Below are positions 27,598 to 36,554 of a stretch of DNA of 64,000 nt, in pieces. The notes beneath the pieces are model-generated. The model was not told the origin of the DNA, did not search any database, and saw only the letters and a program-made list of their open reading frames with translations. This DNA is from an uncultured Bacteroides sp. GTDB lineage: Bacteria > Bacteroidota > Bacteroidia > Bacteroidales > Bacteroidaceae. The stretch covers positions 124,001 to 188,000 of the forward strand of contig NZ_CAUFUE010000005.1 of the NCBI RefSeq assembly GCF_959029255.1. The letters run 5' to 3'. Position numbers and translations under genes: made by a program. Within the stretch, counting starts at the first letter, position 1, and the number at the start of each line of letters is the position of its first letter.

Positions 27598-29487
27598 ATG
27601 AGAAAGATTATATGTACATTGTTCATGGTATGCTGTGCCTGGGTGGGTCTGTATGCCCAGACTTTATCATCAGTCACCAGTCCGGATGGTTCTATTGTAT
27701 TACGGATAGGGTTGAGAGATAAAAATCTGACTTATGACGTATGCAAATCTGGAAAAACAGTCTTGATGGAAGCCCCCATTCGTATGACGGTAGATGGAGC
27801 GGAAGTGTGTAATTCTCCCCGGCTATTGTCTTCCGATAGTTATAAAACGAATGATACCTATCCTATACGTGGCTCTCATTCCATGGCTGTAGATAAAAGT
27901 AATGGATTGTTGCTTAAGTTGAAAAACGAAAAACTGAAAACGGATTTTATATTAGAAGCCAGAGTCTATGATGACGGAATAGCTTTCCGCCTGATACTTC
28001 CCGGAGACGATAAGCAAGTAAGAACACCGGATGAACATACGGTTTTTACGCTTCCTGCCGGTAGTCAGGTATGGTATCATGATATGTATTGCCATTACGA
28101 AGGATTGCACCAGCGGAAAGAAGTTTCCGAGATAACGAAAGGAGAGTGGGCGGCTCCTCCTGTGACCGTACAACTTCCCGGAAACTCTGGTTATCTTTGT
28201 CTCACTGAATCTGCTTTGATGAATTATGCAGGGATGTCTTTTCAAGCGAATGGGAACAATGGTTTTGAAACCCAATTAGGACATGCCCAACCTGCCAGTT
28301 ATGCTTTTGCGCATGATTATAGCCTTGAAGATGCCCGCCGTCTTTCTCTTCCGGCCACTATAACCGGTACCATTACAACCCCTTGGCGTGCCGTTGTCAT
28401 CGTTGATGATTTGAATGGGTTGGTCAATACCGATTTGATTACCAATCTGGCTCCTGCATCGGACAAGAAGCTTTTTCCCAAAGGCGTCAATACCGAATGG
28501 ATTAAGCCGGGACGTTCCGTATGGTGTTGGCTCGATGGCGGTGCCCGTACGGTGGAGGGCATGAAGGAGTTCTCCAAATTAGCGGGGGAACTGGGCTATG
28601 AATACAATACGGTCGATGCTTTCTGGTATCGCTGGACAGATGAACAATTGAAAGATTTGGTTGATTATTCGGCCCAATGTGGCGTTAAGGTCTGGCTGTG
28701 GCGTCATGGACGCGATGTTCGTGACCCGGAAAAGCGTAAGGCATTGTTTGAGAGGTGTCAGCGCTTGGGAATTGTCGGTCTGAAACTGGATGCTTTTTCC
28801 CATGAATCGAAAGAATTCATAGATTTGTATCAGGCTTGCCTGAAGGAAGCGGCAGAATACAAACTGATGCTTAATATACATGGCAGCAATAAACCGGCGG
28901 GGGAAGTGCGTACATGGCCTAATGAGATGAGCCGTGAAGGAATCCGTGGACTTGAATATGGCAAGAAGCAATATGAATGGTCTACTCATAATACCACTCT
29001 TCCCTTCACACGTTTGGTGGCAGGTGCGGGCGATTATACTCCGGTTGTCTTTGGAGAACGTCGTCTGGAGACTTCCTGGACACATCAGGTGGCTACCTCT
29101 TTGGTATTTAATTCTTCAGTGATATTCTTTGGCTCTCATCCCCAAAAGATGCTGGACAACCCTGCTGTCAAAGTGTTGAAAGAAATACCGGCTACTTGGG
29201 ACGAAACTATTGTGTTACCTTCCAGTAGGATTGGTGAAGTGGCCGCCTTTGCCCGCAGAAGTGGAAATACTTGGTTCCTGGCTGTGCTGAATGGTCAACA
29301 GGAACGTATGATACAGTTTCCATTATCTTTCTTAGGTGATGGATGGTATGAAGGAACGGTGCTCAATGATAATCCGTCCAATGCGGCGGCAATTGCCGTA
29401 CAGCGCGTATTTTGCCGTAATGCAGACTCGCTTACCGGTCACATGCGCTCAGGAGGCGGTTATGTAGTTATGTTTACTCCGAAATGA
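27598..29487 (+). CDS. GH97 glycosidase, first copy
   Basis: A 629-residue exported enzyme with signal peptide and the three GH97 parts: N-terminal beta-super-sandwich, (beta/alpha)8 barrel, C-terminal beta domain. Barrel motifs are SVWCWLDGGA, YNTVDAFWYRW, GLKLDAFSHES (Asp398 at the position of the GH97b nucleophile) and EGIRGLEYGK. Keeping that Asp suggests a retaining alpha-galactosidase-like enzyme. The surrounding GLKLDAF differs from the usual GIKVDF, so specificity may differ. It is co-transcribed with GH28 and a second GH97. Confidence 0.85.
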   Translation: MRKIICTLFMVCCAWVGLYAQTLSSVTSPDGSIVLRIGLRDKNLTYDVCKSGKTVLMEAPIRMTVDGAEVCNSPRLLSSDSYKTNDTYPIRGSHSMAVDKSNGLLLKLKNEKLKTDFILEARVYDDGIAFRLILPGDDKQVRTPDEHTVFTLPAGSQVWYHDMYCHYEGLHQRKEVSEITKGEWAAPPVTVQLPGNSGYLCLTESALMNYAGMSFQANGNNGFETQLGHAQPASYAFAHDYSLEDARRLSLPATITGTITTPWRAVVIVDDLNGLVNTDLITNLAPASDKKLFPKGVNTEWIKPGRSVWCWLDGGARTVEGMKEFSKLAGELGYEYNTVDAFWYRWTDEQLKDLVDYSAQCGVKVWLWRHGRDVRDPEKRKALFERCQRLGIVGLKLDAFSHESKEFIDLYQACLKEAAEYKLMLNIHGSNKPAGEVRTWPNEMSREGIRGLEYGKKQYEWSTHNTTLPFTRLVAGAGDYTPVVFGERRLETSWTHQVATSLVFNSSVIFFGSHPQKMLDNPAVKVLKEIPATWDETIVLPSSRIGEVAAFARRSGNTWFLAVLNGQQERMIQFPLSFLGDGWYEGTVLNDNPSNAAAIAVQRVFCRNADSLTGHMRSGGGYVVMFTPK

Positions 29488-29509
29488 AACACACTTAAAA
29501 ACAAATATC

Positions 29510-31456
29510 ATGAATAAACTATGGAATGCGGCAATTTTGCTGGGAGCGGCTTTGATGGTCGCCTGTACACCCCCTGACTCATGGGAGTTGACCTCAAAGG
29601 ATAACAATGTCCGTTTTGTATTGGAAAATAAGGAAACGGATGGAGTAAAGGATTTATCTTATTCTGTCTACTACAACGATACGGTAGCTATCGAGAATTC
29701 CCTTTTGGGGCTGGTGATGGATACACAGGAGTGTGGCAAGGATGCTAAGTTTGTATCCGCTACTCCGGTGAAAGATATAACCGAAGCTTACCGGTTGAAG
29801 TCGGGTAAGAAAATGAATACAGTGAACGATTGTCGTGAACAGACATTTAAATTCCGTACAGAGAAAGGACTTGATTTCAATCTGATTGTTCGTGTCTATG
29901 ACAATGGAGTTGCCTTTCGTTACGGCTTTCCCAATGCGGATAGTCAGACTCATACCATTCAGGCTGAACACACAGAGTTTGCCGTACCGGTAAACGGCAA
30001 GGCGTGGATACACCCATACGATTGGAACAGCCGTAAGAAACCCAGTTACGAGCAATATTGTGAGAACGGGATAGATATCCGTTCGGATTGTAAACACGGT
30101 AGGGGTTGGGCATTTCCCATGTTGTTCCAGACCAACGGTTTGTGGATGATGATAACGGAAGCTCAACTGGATGGTACCTATCCGGCTACCCATATTGATA
30201 ATTCTGGTACTCAAAGTGCCTATAAAATCCGTTTCCCCGAACTGGATGAGCCTATCGTGCCGGATGCTGTAGAACCCGTATCCCAGATGCCTTGGTATAC
30301 GCCGTGGCGCGCCATTATCGTAGGAGATAATTTGAATACGATTTTCCAGAACCAGATGGTATCCCATCTGAACCCCTCTTCTGTGGTGGAAGATGAGTCT
30401 TGGATAAAAGCCGGACGTGCTTGTTGGAGTTGGTGGTATAACGGCTCTTCCGTACGCGATTTCAAAGAACAGTTGAAGTATGTGGAGCTCAGTGCGGAAA
30501 TGGGTTGGGAATATATGCTGATAGATGCAGGTTGGCAACGTATGGGAAATGGCGGTACCATGGAAGATGTTGTGAAGTATGCTCAGTCCAAAGGTGTAGG
30601 TATATGGTTGTGGTATCATTCGGGCGCGGGTCATGAGAATGATACGGTAGCGGCGCGTCGTATTATGTGTGATCCGGAATTGCGCCGTGCGGAAATGAAA
30701 CGTATCAGTGATATCGGCGTGAAAGGTATCAAGGTCGATTTCTTCGACTCCGACAAGCAACGTGTCATCCAGTTATATCCTGCTATTCTGAAAGATGCAG
30801 CGGATAATCATCTGTTGGTAGACCTGCATGGCGCCACATTGCCGCGTGGCTATGAACGCACCTATCCGAACTTGATGACCACGGAGGCCATTCGTGGAGG
30901 AGAAACTCTGGGACAGCAACCCCGTTGTGACCGTGCTGCCGAACACAACGCCACTGTTCCTTTCACCCGTAATGTGGTGGGCTCTATGGATTATACTCCG
31001 GTGACTTTCTCCAATAAGATACGTCAGGGAGTACCTGCTATCCGTAAGACTACCGTGGCACACCAGTTGGCTTTGGCTGTTGTTTTTGAGTCAGGTTTCC
31101 AATGTTTTGCCGATAGGGCTGAGGCTTATCTCGGATTGCCGGAACAACCTAAACAATTCTTGAAAGATGTTCCTGCTGCCTGGGATGAAAGTTGCTTGTT
31201 GGCTGGTTATCCGTCAGATTATGTAATTATAGCCCGTCGTTCGGGTGATAACTGGTATGTGGGCGGTATTAACGGTAAGAACGAGAGTCGTGAATTGGAA
31301 TTCACACTTCCTGATGCCTGTAAGGGTAAACCGTTCACGATGATTACGGATGGTGCGGATAAGGATGCTTTCGACTACATGGCGATAGAGAACACCAATG
31401 GAACGGTGAAGGTGAAGTTGCTCCCCAATGGAGGTTTTGCCGGTATCATACGGTAG
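29510..31456 (+). CDS. GH97 glycosidase lipoprotein, second copy
   Basis: A 648-residue enzyme with a lipoprotein signal ending MVACT (Cys19). Its GH97 barrel carries ACWSWWYNGSSV, YMLIDAGWQRM, GIKVDFFDSD with nucleophile D410, and TTEAIRGGETL with acid/base Glu. These residues match the retaining GH97b group, so alpha-galactosidase is the likeliest activity. It is 22 bases after the first GH97 gene. A 465-base gap with palindromes follows, so it probably ends its transcription unit. Confidence 0.88.
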   Translation: MNKLWNAAILLGAALMVACTPPDSWELTSKDNNVRFVLENKETDGVKDLSYSVYYNDTVAIENSLLGLVMDTQECGKDAKFVSATPVKDITEAYRLKSGKKMNTVNDCREQTFKFRTEKGLDFNLIVRVYDNGVAFRYGFPNADSQTHTIQAEHTEFAVPVNGKAWIHPYDWNSRKKPSYEQYCENGIDIRSDCKHGRGWAFPMLFQTNGLWMMITEAQLDGTYPATHIDNSGTQSAYKIRFPELDEPIVPDAVEPVSQMPWYTPWRAIIVGDNLNTIFQNQMVSHLNPSSVVEDESWIKAGRACWSWWYNGSSVRDFKEQLKYVELSAEMGWEYMLIDAGWQRMGNGGTMEDVVKYAQSKGVGIWLWYHSGAGHENDTVAARRIMCDPELRRAEMKRISDIGVKGIKVDFFDSDKQRVIQLYPAILKDAADNHLLVDLHGATLPRGYERTYPNLMTTEAIRGGETLGQQPRCDRAAEHNATVPFTRNVVGSMDYTPVTFSNKIRQGVPAIRKTTVAHQLALAVVFESGFQCFADRAEAYLGLPEQPKQFLKDVPAAWDESCLLAGYPSDYVIIARRSGDNWYVGGINGKNESRELEFTLPDACKGKPFTMITDGADKDAFDYMAIENTNGTVKVKLLPNGGFAGIIR

Positions 31457-31921
31457 GTAGATGGTGATTCTTCATTCATCATTTATTTTATAGGAACTTA
31501 AAACGTCACTTATAGTGATTGAACACCATTCATATAGTGATTGAATGCCCAAAACATCCGGGTGTTTTGTATAAAAACATCCCCATGTATTACCCCAAAA
31601 CATCCGGGTGTTTTAGGGTAAAACATGGGGATGTTTTCAGATGATATATGCGGGTGTTCTCTGTGTTCAGTATCTATATGAAAGGTATTCAGTCATGATA
31701 TATAGTGTACTCGGTCTTAATCTTTGAGGTGATGAGTCTTCATTCAGTGGCTGATTGCTGTTTATTGCCCGATATATGCGGTGTCAATCCTTCTATTGGA
31801 ACGTAATTGAAAGTTTTTTATACAATATTACAATATGAATATGATATAGTTCCGTTTCTTTGTAACGTTCTATTTATTAACGCGGAATTAATCTAAATAT
31901 TTAATATAGACAATAAAAACC
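31457..31921. other. 465-base intergenic region with repeats
   Basis: No ORF is supported in this gap. It contains a 13-base direct repeat tatagtgattgaa at 31512 and 31534, the palindrome cluster 31552-31638 (listed separately), and two copies of gatatatgcgg near 31644 and 31771. The promoter of the GH31 gene should lie in the last 100 bases, but no exact TAnnTTTG is visible. The closest is tttctttg at about 31855-31862. Confidence 0.6.
31552..31638. repeat. Nested palindromes in the GH97-GH31 gap
   Basis: The palindrome aaaacatccgggtgtttt occurs twice (31552-31569 and 31598-31615). The second copy sits between the arms aaaacatccccatgt (31575-31589) and acatggggatgtttt (31624-31638), so 31575-31638 can form one large hairpin. 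It could end the upstream transcript on both strands or be a regulator site. Confidence 0.7.
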
Positions 31922-34066
31922 ATGAAAAAGAAATTGATTTTAGGAGCGCTTGCGGTATTGATGCTGTTTCCGGCGAATGCGCAAATAGCCTGGAAACAGA
32001 TTGAACCCGGAGTTTGGAAAGGTGTGGTTGGTACTCCCGAAGAATACTCATTGTTGGGTGTGGCGGATGTGACTCCGTTGAAAGAGGGTTTTGCACGTTT
32101 GCCCGAGGTTACTTTGCCATCGTTTGCCAATGAGATTGTAGGCGAAATACAAGATGGAAAGACTAGTCTTCGCATCCCTTTACAAAAGAAAGAACAACTC
32201 TACGGTTTTGGCCTGAACTTCCAGACCGTACACCAACGTGGCAAAATACTGAATTTGCACGTAGACCATTATGGCGGTAAGGACAACGGCCGTACGCATG
32301 CGCCCGTCCCATTCTATATTTCAAGCCTGGGTTATGGTGTCTTCATTAATTCGGCTCGCTATCTAACGGTTTATGCAGGTTCTGGCGCCCGCAAGGATAG
32401 CCCCAATGCACCGGTTGCCAAAGACCGCAATACGGATAAATCCTGGACTGCAAGCCCGTACTCGGATGCTGTTTCTATTCTTGTCCCTGCTCCCGGCGCT
32501 GAGATTTATATATTTGCCGGACCTACGCCGATGGATGTAATACGCCGTTACAATCTGTTGTGCGGTGGCGGTACTTTACCACCGCGCTGGGGACTGGGTT
32601 TCACACAACGTACCAAGAAGCTCTATACGGCAGAAGATGTGAAGAAAGAAGCTGATGAATTTGAGCGTCAGGGGTATCCCCTTGATTTTATCGGATTGGA
32701 ACCGGGTTGGCAGAGCAAGGCTTATCCTTGTACGCTCGAGTGGGATGAGGGACGTTTTCCCAATCCTGCCGGTTTCGTGAAGGAAATGTTGGATAAAGGC
32801 GTTCGCATCAATCTGTGGACTAATCCTTATCTCTCTCCCGAGTCGGAGGTATATAAGGCAATGTATCCAGTCAGTGGTTCGCACACCGTGTGGTGTGGCA
32901 TCGTTCCTGACCTGGCAGGCGAGAAGGCTCGCCAACTGTGGAAAGATAAGTTGGAGAAAGAACATATCGGCATCGGTGTCAGTGGCTATAAGATTGATGA
33001 AGTAGACGGATACGACCGCTATGTATGGCCCGATGTGGCTACTTTCCCCAGTGGTAAGTCTGCTGAACAGATGCGTCAGACATACGGTTTGTGGGTGCAA
33101 CGTACCACAGCAGAGCTTTATAAACAACGCAATCAACGTACTTTCGGTCTGGTACGTGCTTCCAATGGTGGTAGCAGTTCATTCCCATACGTTATTTATA
33201 ATGACTATTACAGTCATCAGGATTTTATTACCGCTTTGATAAACTCCGGTTTTAGCGGGGTATTGTGGACTCCCGAAGTGCGCGGTTCAAAGACTGCCGA
33301 AGAGTGGCTGCGTCGTTTCCAATCCGTTGTTTTCTCACCGATGGCAATGATTAATGCCTGGGCAAGCGGTACTAAGCCCTGGTCTTTCCCCGAGGTGGCT
33401 GAACAAATAAAGGAATATGCTACTTTGCGTATGCAGATGATGCCGTATTGGTATACGGAATTTGCCCGTTATCATTTTGATGGTATTCCTCCTTTCCGTG
33501 CCATAAACCTTGAGCCCGGTTTCAATCCTGAACAGGCTGTCAGCAAAGAGATGAAGAGTTCCAATCTGGAAGATAATCCTTATTTGGAAGCTATTTCCAA
33601 AGAGATAAAAGACCAATATATGGCAGGTGAATATCTGTTGGTTGCTCCCATGTTTGCAGGACAAAAAGAACGTAGTGTCGTTTTGCCCCAAGGTGACTGG
33701 TATGACTTCTATACCGGAAAATACGTGGGTAACGGTGAGAGGATAAAGGTTGCTCCCGGTTTGGACCGTATACCTGTATATGTGAAAGATGGTGCGGTTA
33801 TTCCTTTTATGGAAGCTACACTCCATGCTCCTAAGGCGGGACAGAAGATCAATCTTGAAATTCGCCATTATGGTAAGGCGGATGGTTCCTATCGTCTGTA
33901 TGATGACGATGGTGAAACTTTCGACTATGAAAAGGGAGCATATTCTTGGCGTGATATCAAAGTGACGCGCGATAAGAAAGGACGTTTGAAAGGTACCATT
34001 TCTAAAGCAGAGAAAGGAAAACCGGATAATATAGCTACTGTTACTTGGAAATTTATGACAGAGTAG
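31922..34066 (+). CDS. GH31 alpha-glycosidase
   Basis: A 714-residue exported enzyme with signal peptide. The N-terminal beta domain (KKEQLYGFGLNFQTVHQRG) leads to a GH31 barrel with FIGLEPGWQ, nucleophile D359 in GYKIDEVDGY, and acid/base Asp in YNDYYSHQDF, where the usual SGD reads YND. The C-terminal domains carry WYDFYTGKYVGNG and DGAVIPF. GH31 enzymes cleave alpha-glucosides, alpha-xylosides or alpha-galactosides. The neighbours GH27, GH36 and GH97 make an alpha-galactoside plausible. The altered acid/base region suggests a divergent subgroup. Confidence 0.85.
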   Translation: MKKKLILGALAVLMLFPANAQIAWKQIEPGVWKGVVGTPEEYSLLGVADVTPLKEGFARLPEVTLPSFANEIVGEIQDGKTSLRIPLQKKEQLYGFGLNFQTVHQRGKILNLHVDHYGGKDNGRTHAPVPFYISSLGYGVFINSARYLTVYAGSGARKDSPNAPVAKDRNTDKSWTASPYSDAVSILVPAPGAEIYIFAGPTPMDVIRRYNLLCGGGTLPPRWGLGFTQRTKKLYTAEDVKKEADEFERQGYPLDFIGLEPGWQSKAYPCTLEWDEGRFPNPAGFVKEMLDKGVRINLWTNPYLSPESEVYKAMYPVSGSHTVWCGIVPDLAGEKARQLWKDKLEKEHIGIGVSGYKIDEVDGYDRYVWPDVATFPSGKSAEQMRQTYGLWVQRTTAELYKQRNQRTFGLVRASNGGSSSFPYVIYNDYYSHQDFITALINSGFSGVLWTPEVRGSKTAEEWLRRFQSVVFSPMAMINAWASGTKPWSFPEVAEQIKEYATLRMQMMPYWYTEFARYHFDGIPPFRAINLEPGFNPEQAVSKEMKSSNLEDNPYLEAISKEIKDQYMAGEYLLVAPMFAGQKERSVVLPQGDWYDFYTGKYVGNGERIKVAPGLDRIPVYVKDGAVIPFMEATLHAPKAGQKINLEIRHYGKADGSYRLYDDDGETFDYEKGAYSWRDIKVTRDKKGRLKGTISKAEKGKPDNIATVTWKFMTE

Positions 34067-34194
34067 AAATGAAGGAAACGAGTTGACGAGTAAACAAGTT
34101 GACAAGGAGCTACGCGTTGGCTCTGGTTGCGTAGCCCTCGTTCCCTTGTCAACTTGTTAACTTGTTCCCTTGTCAATTGATTTAAAACCCATAA
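34067..34194. repeat. Dispersed hairpin repeat, copy B
   Basis: This is a shorter second copy of the element at 404-572. It shares the starting flank (aaatgaaggaaacgagttga), the core (gagctacgcgttggctctgg) and the end (aaaacccataa). It starts directly after the GH31 stop codon and fills the whole gap to GH36. Placement after stop codons at both sites suggests that it tolerates or uses 3' untranslated positions. Confidence 0.8.
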
Positions 34195-34197
34195 GAA

Positions 34198-36363
34198 ATG
34201 CACAAAATTACAACTTTACTTATATTCCTGTGCTGCACCTGCCTGATGCGTGCAGCAGACAATCCGAATGTGAAAAAAATATTCTCCGTTACTTCGGGTG
34301 AACTGAAGCTGACTTTCATGGTAGGCGCAGACAATCGCCTGTATCAACTGGGCTTTGGTGATGCGGACGCTAAAGTAGAAGCTCCTGCTAAAATGCCTTC
34401 GCGCGAACGGGAGTTTTATCCTCCGTACGGTAATGGCGTGTTGACAGAACCGGCTTTGCAAGCTACCCATGCCGATGGTAATACTTCTACGGAACTTCAC
34501 TATACGGGACATCGTACGGAAGACTTGGGTGATGGTATTTCTCAAACCGTTATTTCTTTGAAAGACCCTGCCTATCCGTTTACGGTGGACCTCTACATCA
34601 AATGTTATGCAGACAACAGTATGATGGAACTTTGGAATACCGTGAGCCATAATGAGAAAGGAAAGGTGGTACTCTATCGTTTTGCTTCTGCTTCTCCGGT
34701 GGTGAAAGCAAAAGAGTATTGGCTTACTCAGTTTATGGGTAACTATAAGCGTGAGGCTACTCTTTCTGAAGAACGTTTGTCGGAAGGGGTTAAGATTTTA
34801 GATTCCAAGTTGGGAGTACGTGCCCATCAGATGCGTATCCCTTCTTTCATGCTTTCATTGAATGCTGCGGCGGATGAGAATAAAGGAGAAGTATTGGCTG
34901 CTTCCTTGCGTTGGAGCGGTAGTTTCCAGTTTGCGTTTGATATGGACTGGAATAAAAATCTCCGGATGTTGACAGGTATGAACCCGTTGGGTTCCCAGTA
35001 CTATCTGGAACGTGGCGGTACTTTCACTACTCCTGCTATATTGTTTGCATACAGTAAAAAGGGAAAAGGAGAGGCAAGCCGTCGTTATCACCGTTGGGCT
35101 ATGAAACATGCCATCCGTGACGCACAGAAGGACCGTCCGGTCTTGTTGAATAACTGGGAAGCTACCCATTGTGATTTTGATGAAGAACGGCTGAAGGAAC
35201 TTTTCAATGGCGCTCGTCAGGTAGGTGCGGAACTTTTCTTGCTGGACGATGGTTGGTTCGGTAATGGTCCTTATTCCCGTGACGATGATAAGCATGGTTT
35301 GGGAGACTGGGAGCCTTCTACCAAGAAACTTCCCCGTGGCCTTTCTTATATCGCTAAAGAAGCTCTGAAACGTAAAGTCGGTTTTGGTATCTGGTTGGAG
35401 CCGGAAATGGTAAACCCGCAAAGTGAACTCTATCAAAAGCATCCCGATTGGATAATTACTCAACCCAAGCGTGAACCGATATTGGGACGTCATCAGGAAA
35501 TACTTGACCTGACCCGTCCTGAAGTGCAGGCTTATGAGTGGGAAATCATTGACAAGACATTGCGTCCTAACCCTGACATTACGTATGTTAAATGGGATTG
35601 TAACCGTTATGTCACTCAGCCCGGTTCAGGTTATCTGCAACCTTCGGAACAGAGCCATCTCTGGATTGATTATAACTGGGCGCTTTACCGCTTGATGAAC
35701 CGTTTTGCCAAAGAATTCCCTAATGTGATGGCAATGCTTTGTGCCGGTGGCTCAGGTCGTGTGGATTATGGAGCTTTACCTTATTTCCACAGTTTCTGGC
35801 CTAGTGACAATACTGATCCTCTGGGACGTATCAAAATACAGTGGGGATTTTCTCATTTCTTCCCTGCAAGTACAATCTCCGCTCATGTCACCCGCATGGG
35901 TAAGCGTCACCTTAAACTGGCGATAGATGTTGCTTTGAGTGGTGCTTTCGGCGTTGACCTTGCACTGGATAAGGCTACGGCTGAAGAACGTGCGCAGATT
36001 GCGGATGCTGTTAAACTATATAAGGAAAGTATCCGTCCGCTGGTGATGCAAGGAGACTTATATCGTTTGGTATCTCCTTACGAACAGCCGTTGGCATCAT
36101 TAAGCTATGTTTCTGCTGATAAGCAAAATGCGGTGGTCTATCTCTATCAAACCAAAGATGGTAATGTGCCTCAGGTGGTACTTGGGGGACTGGATGCTGA
36201 TAAGAAGTACCGGGTAGAAGAAGTAGGACTTCCCAAAGGAGCCGTTTCCCGTTTCCCAGCTAACGGTAAGGTCTTCACGGGAGCTGAACTTATGAGTGCC
36301 GGATTGTCCAATCCTCTGAACGCTCAGTTTGAGAGTGCTGTGATTTTATTGAAAATACAATAA
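34198..36363 (+). CDS. GH36 alpha-galactosidase
   Basis: A 721-residue exported enzyme with signal peptide (LLIFLCCTCLMRAADN). N-terminal beta-sandwich, then the GH36 barrel: LLNNWEATHCDFDEE, FLLDDGWFG, GIWLEPEMVNP, nucleophile D467 in YVKWDCNR, and acid/base D537 in PSDNTDPLGR. The spacing of 70 residues matches that in characterised GH36 enzymes. It removes terminal alpha-1,6-galactose from raffinose-type sugars or galactosylated polymers. It is the classic tetrameric-type GH36 length. The gene is separated from GH31 only by a hairpin repeat. Confidence 0.93.
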   Translation: MHKITTLLIFLCCTCLMRAADNPNVKKIFSVTSGELKLTFMVGADNRLYQLGFGDADAKVEAPAKMPSREREFYPPYGNGVLTEPALQATHADGNTSTELHYTGHRTEDLGDGISQTVISLKDPAYPFTVDLYIKCYADNSMMELWNTVSHNEKGKVVLYRFASASPVVKAKEYWLTQFMGNYKREATLSEERLSEGVKILDSKLGVRAHQMRIPSFMLSLNAAADENKGEVLAASLRWSGSFQFAFDMDWNKNLRMLTGMNPLGSQYYLERGGTFTTPAILFAYSKKGKGEASRRYHRWAMKHAIRDAQKDRPVLLNNWEATHCDFDEERLKELFNGARQVGAELFLLDDGWFGNGPYSRDDDKHGLGDWEPSTKKLPRGLSYIAKEALKRKVGFGIWLEPEMVNPQSELYQKHPDWIITQPKREPILGRHQEILDLTRPEVQAYEWEIIDKTLRPNPDITYVKWDCNRYVTQPGSGYLQPSEQSHLWIDYNWALYRLMNRFAKEFPNVMAMLCAGGSGRVDYGALPYFHSFWPSDNTDPLGRIKIQWGFSHFFPASTISAHVTRMGKRHLKLAIDVALSGAFGVDLALDKATAEERAQIADAVKLYKESIRPLVMQGDLYRLVSPYEQPLASLSYVSADKQNAVVYLYQTKDGNVPQVVLGGLDADKKYRVEEVGLPKGAVSRFPANGKVFTGAELMSAGLSNPLNAQFESAVILLKIQ

Positions 36364-36413
36364 TATAATTCAAGTTTCGTAAGTTTATGAAGAAGGGGGG
36401 TAAATGATAATTT

Positions 36414-36479
36414 AATGAAGAATGAAGAATTTGGCTGCGCAATGCAAACACGCCGCAAGGTAATTCTTCATTCTTCATT
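36414..36479. repeat. Perfect 18-base inverted repeat
   Basis: The arms aatgaagaatgaagaatt (36414-36431) and aattcttcattcttcatt (36462-36479) surround a 30-base loop. It lies between GH36 and the next gene. A further ttcttcatt follows at 36485-36493. There is no T run, so it is probably a mobile or mRNA-stability repeat rather than a terminator. Confidence 0.7.
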
Positions 36480-36554
36480 CTTAGTTCTTCATTTCTCCAA
36501 ATTCCCATTTATAAACCTTATACAGAACATACGAAACTTTAATAACAATAATAT

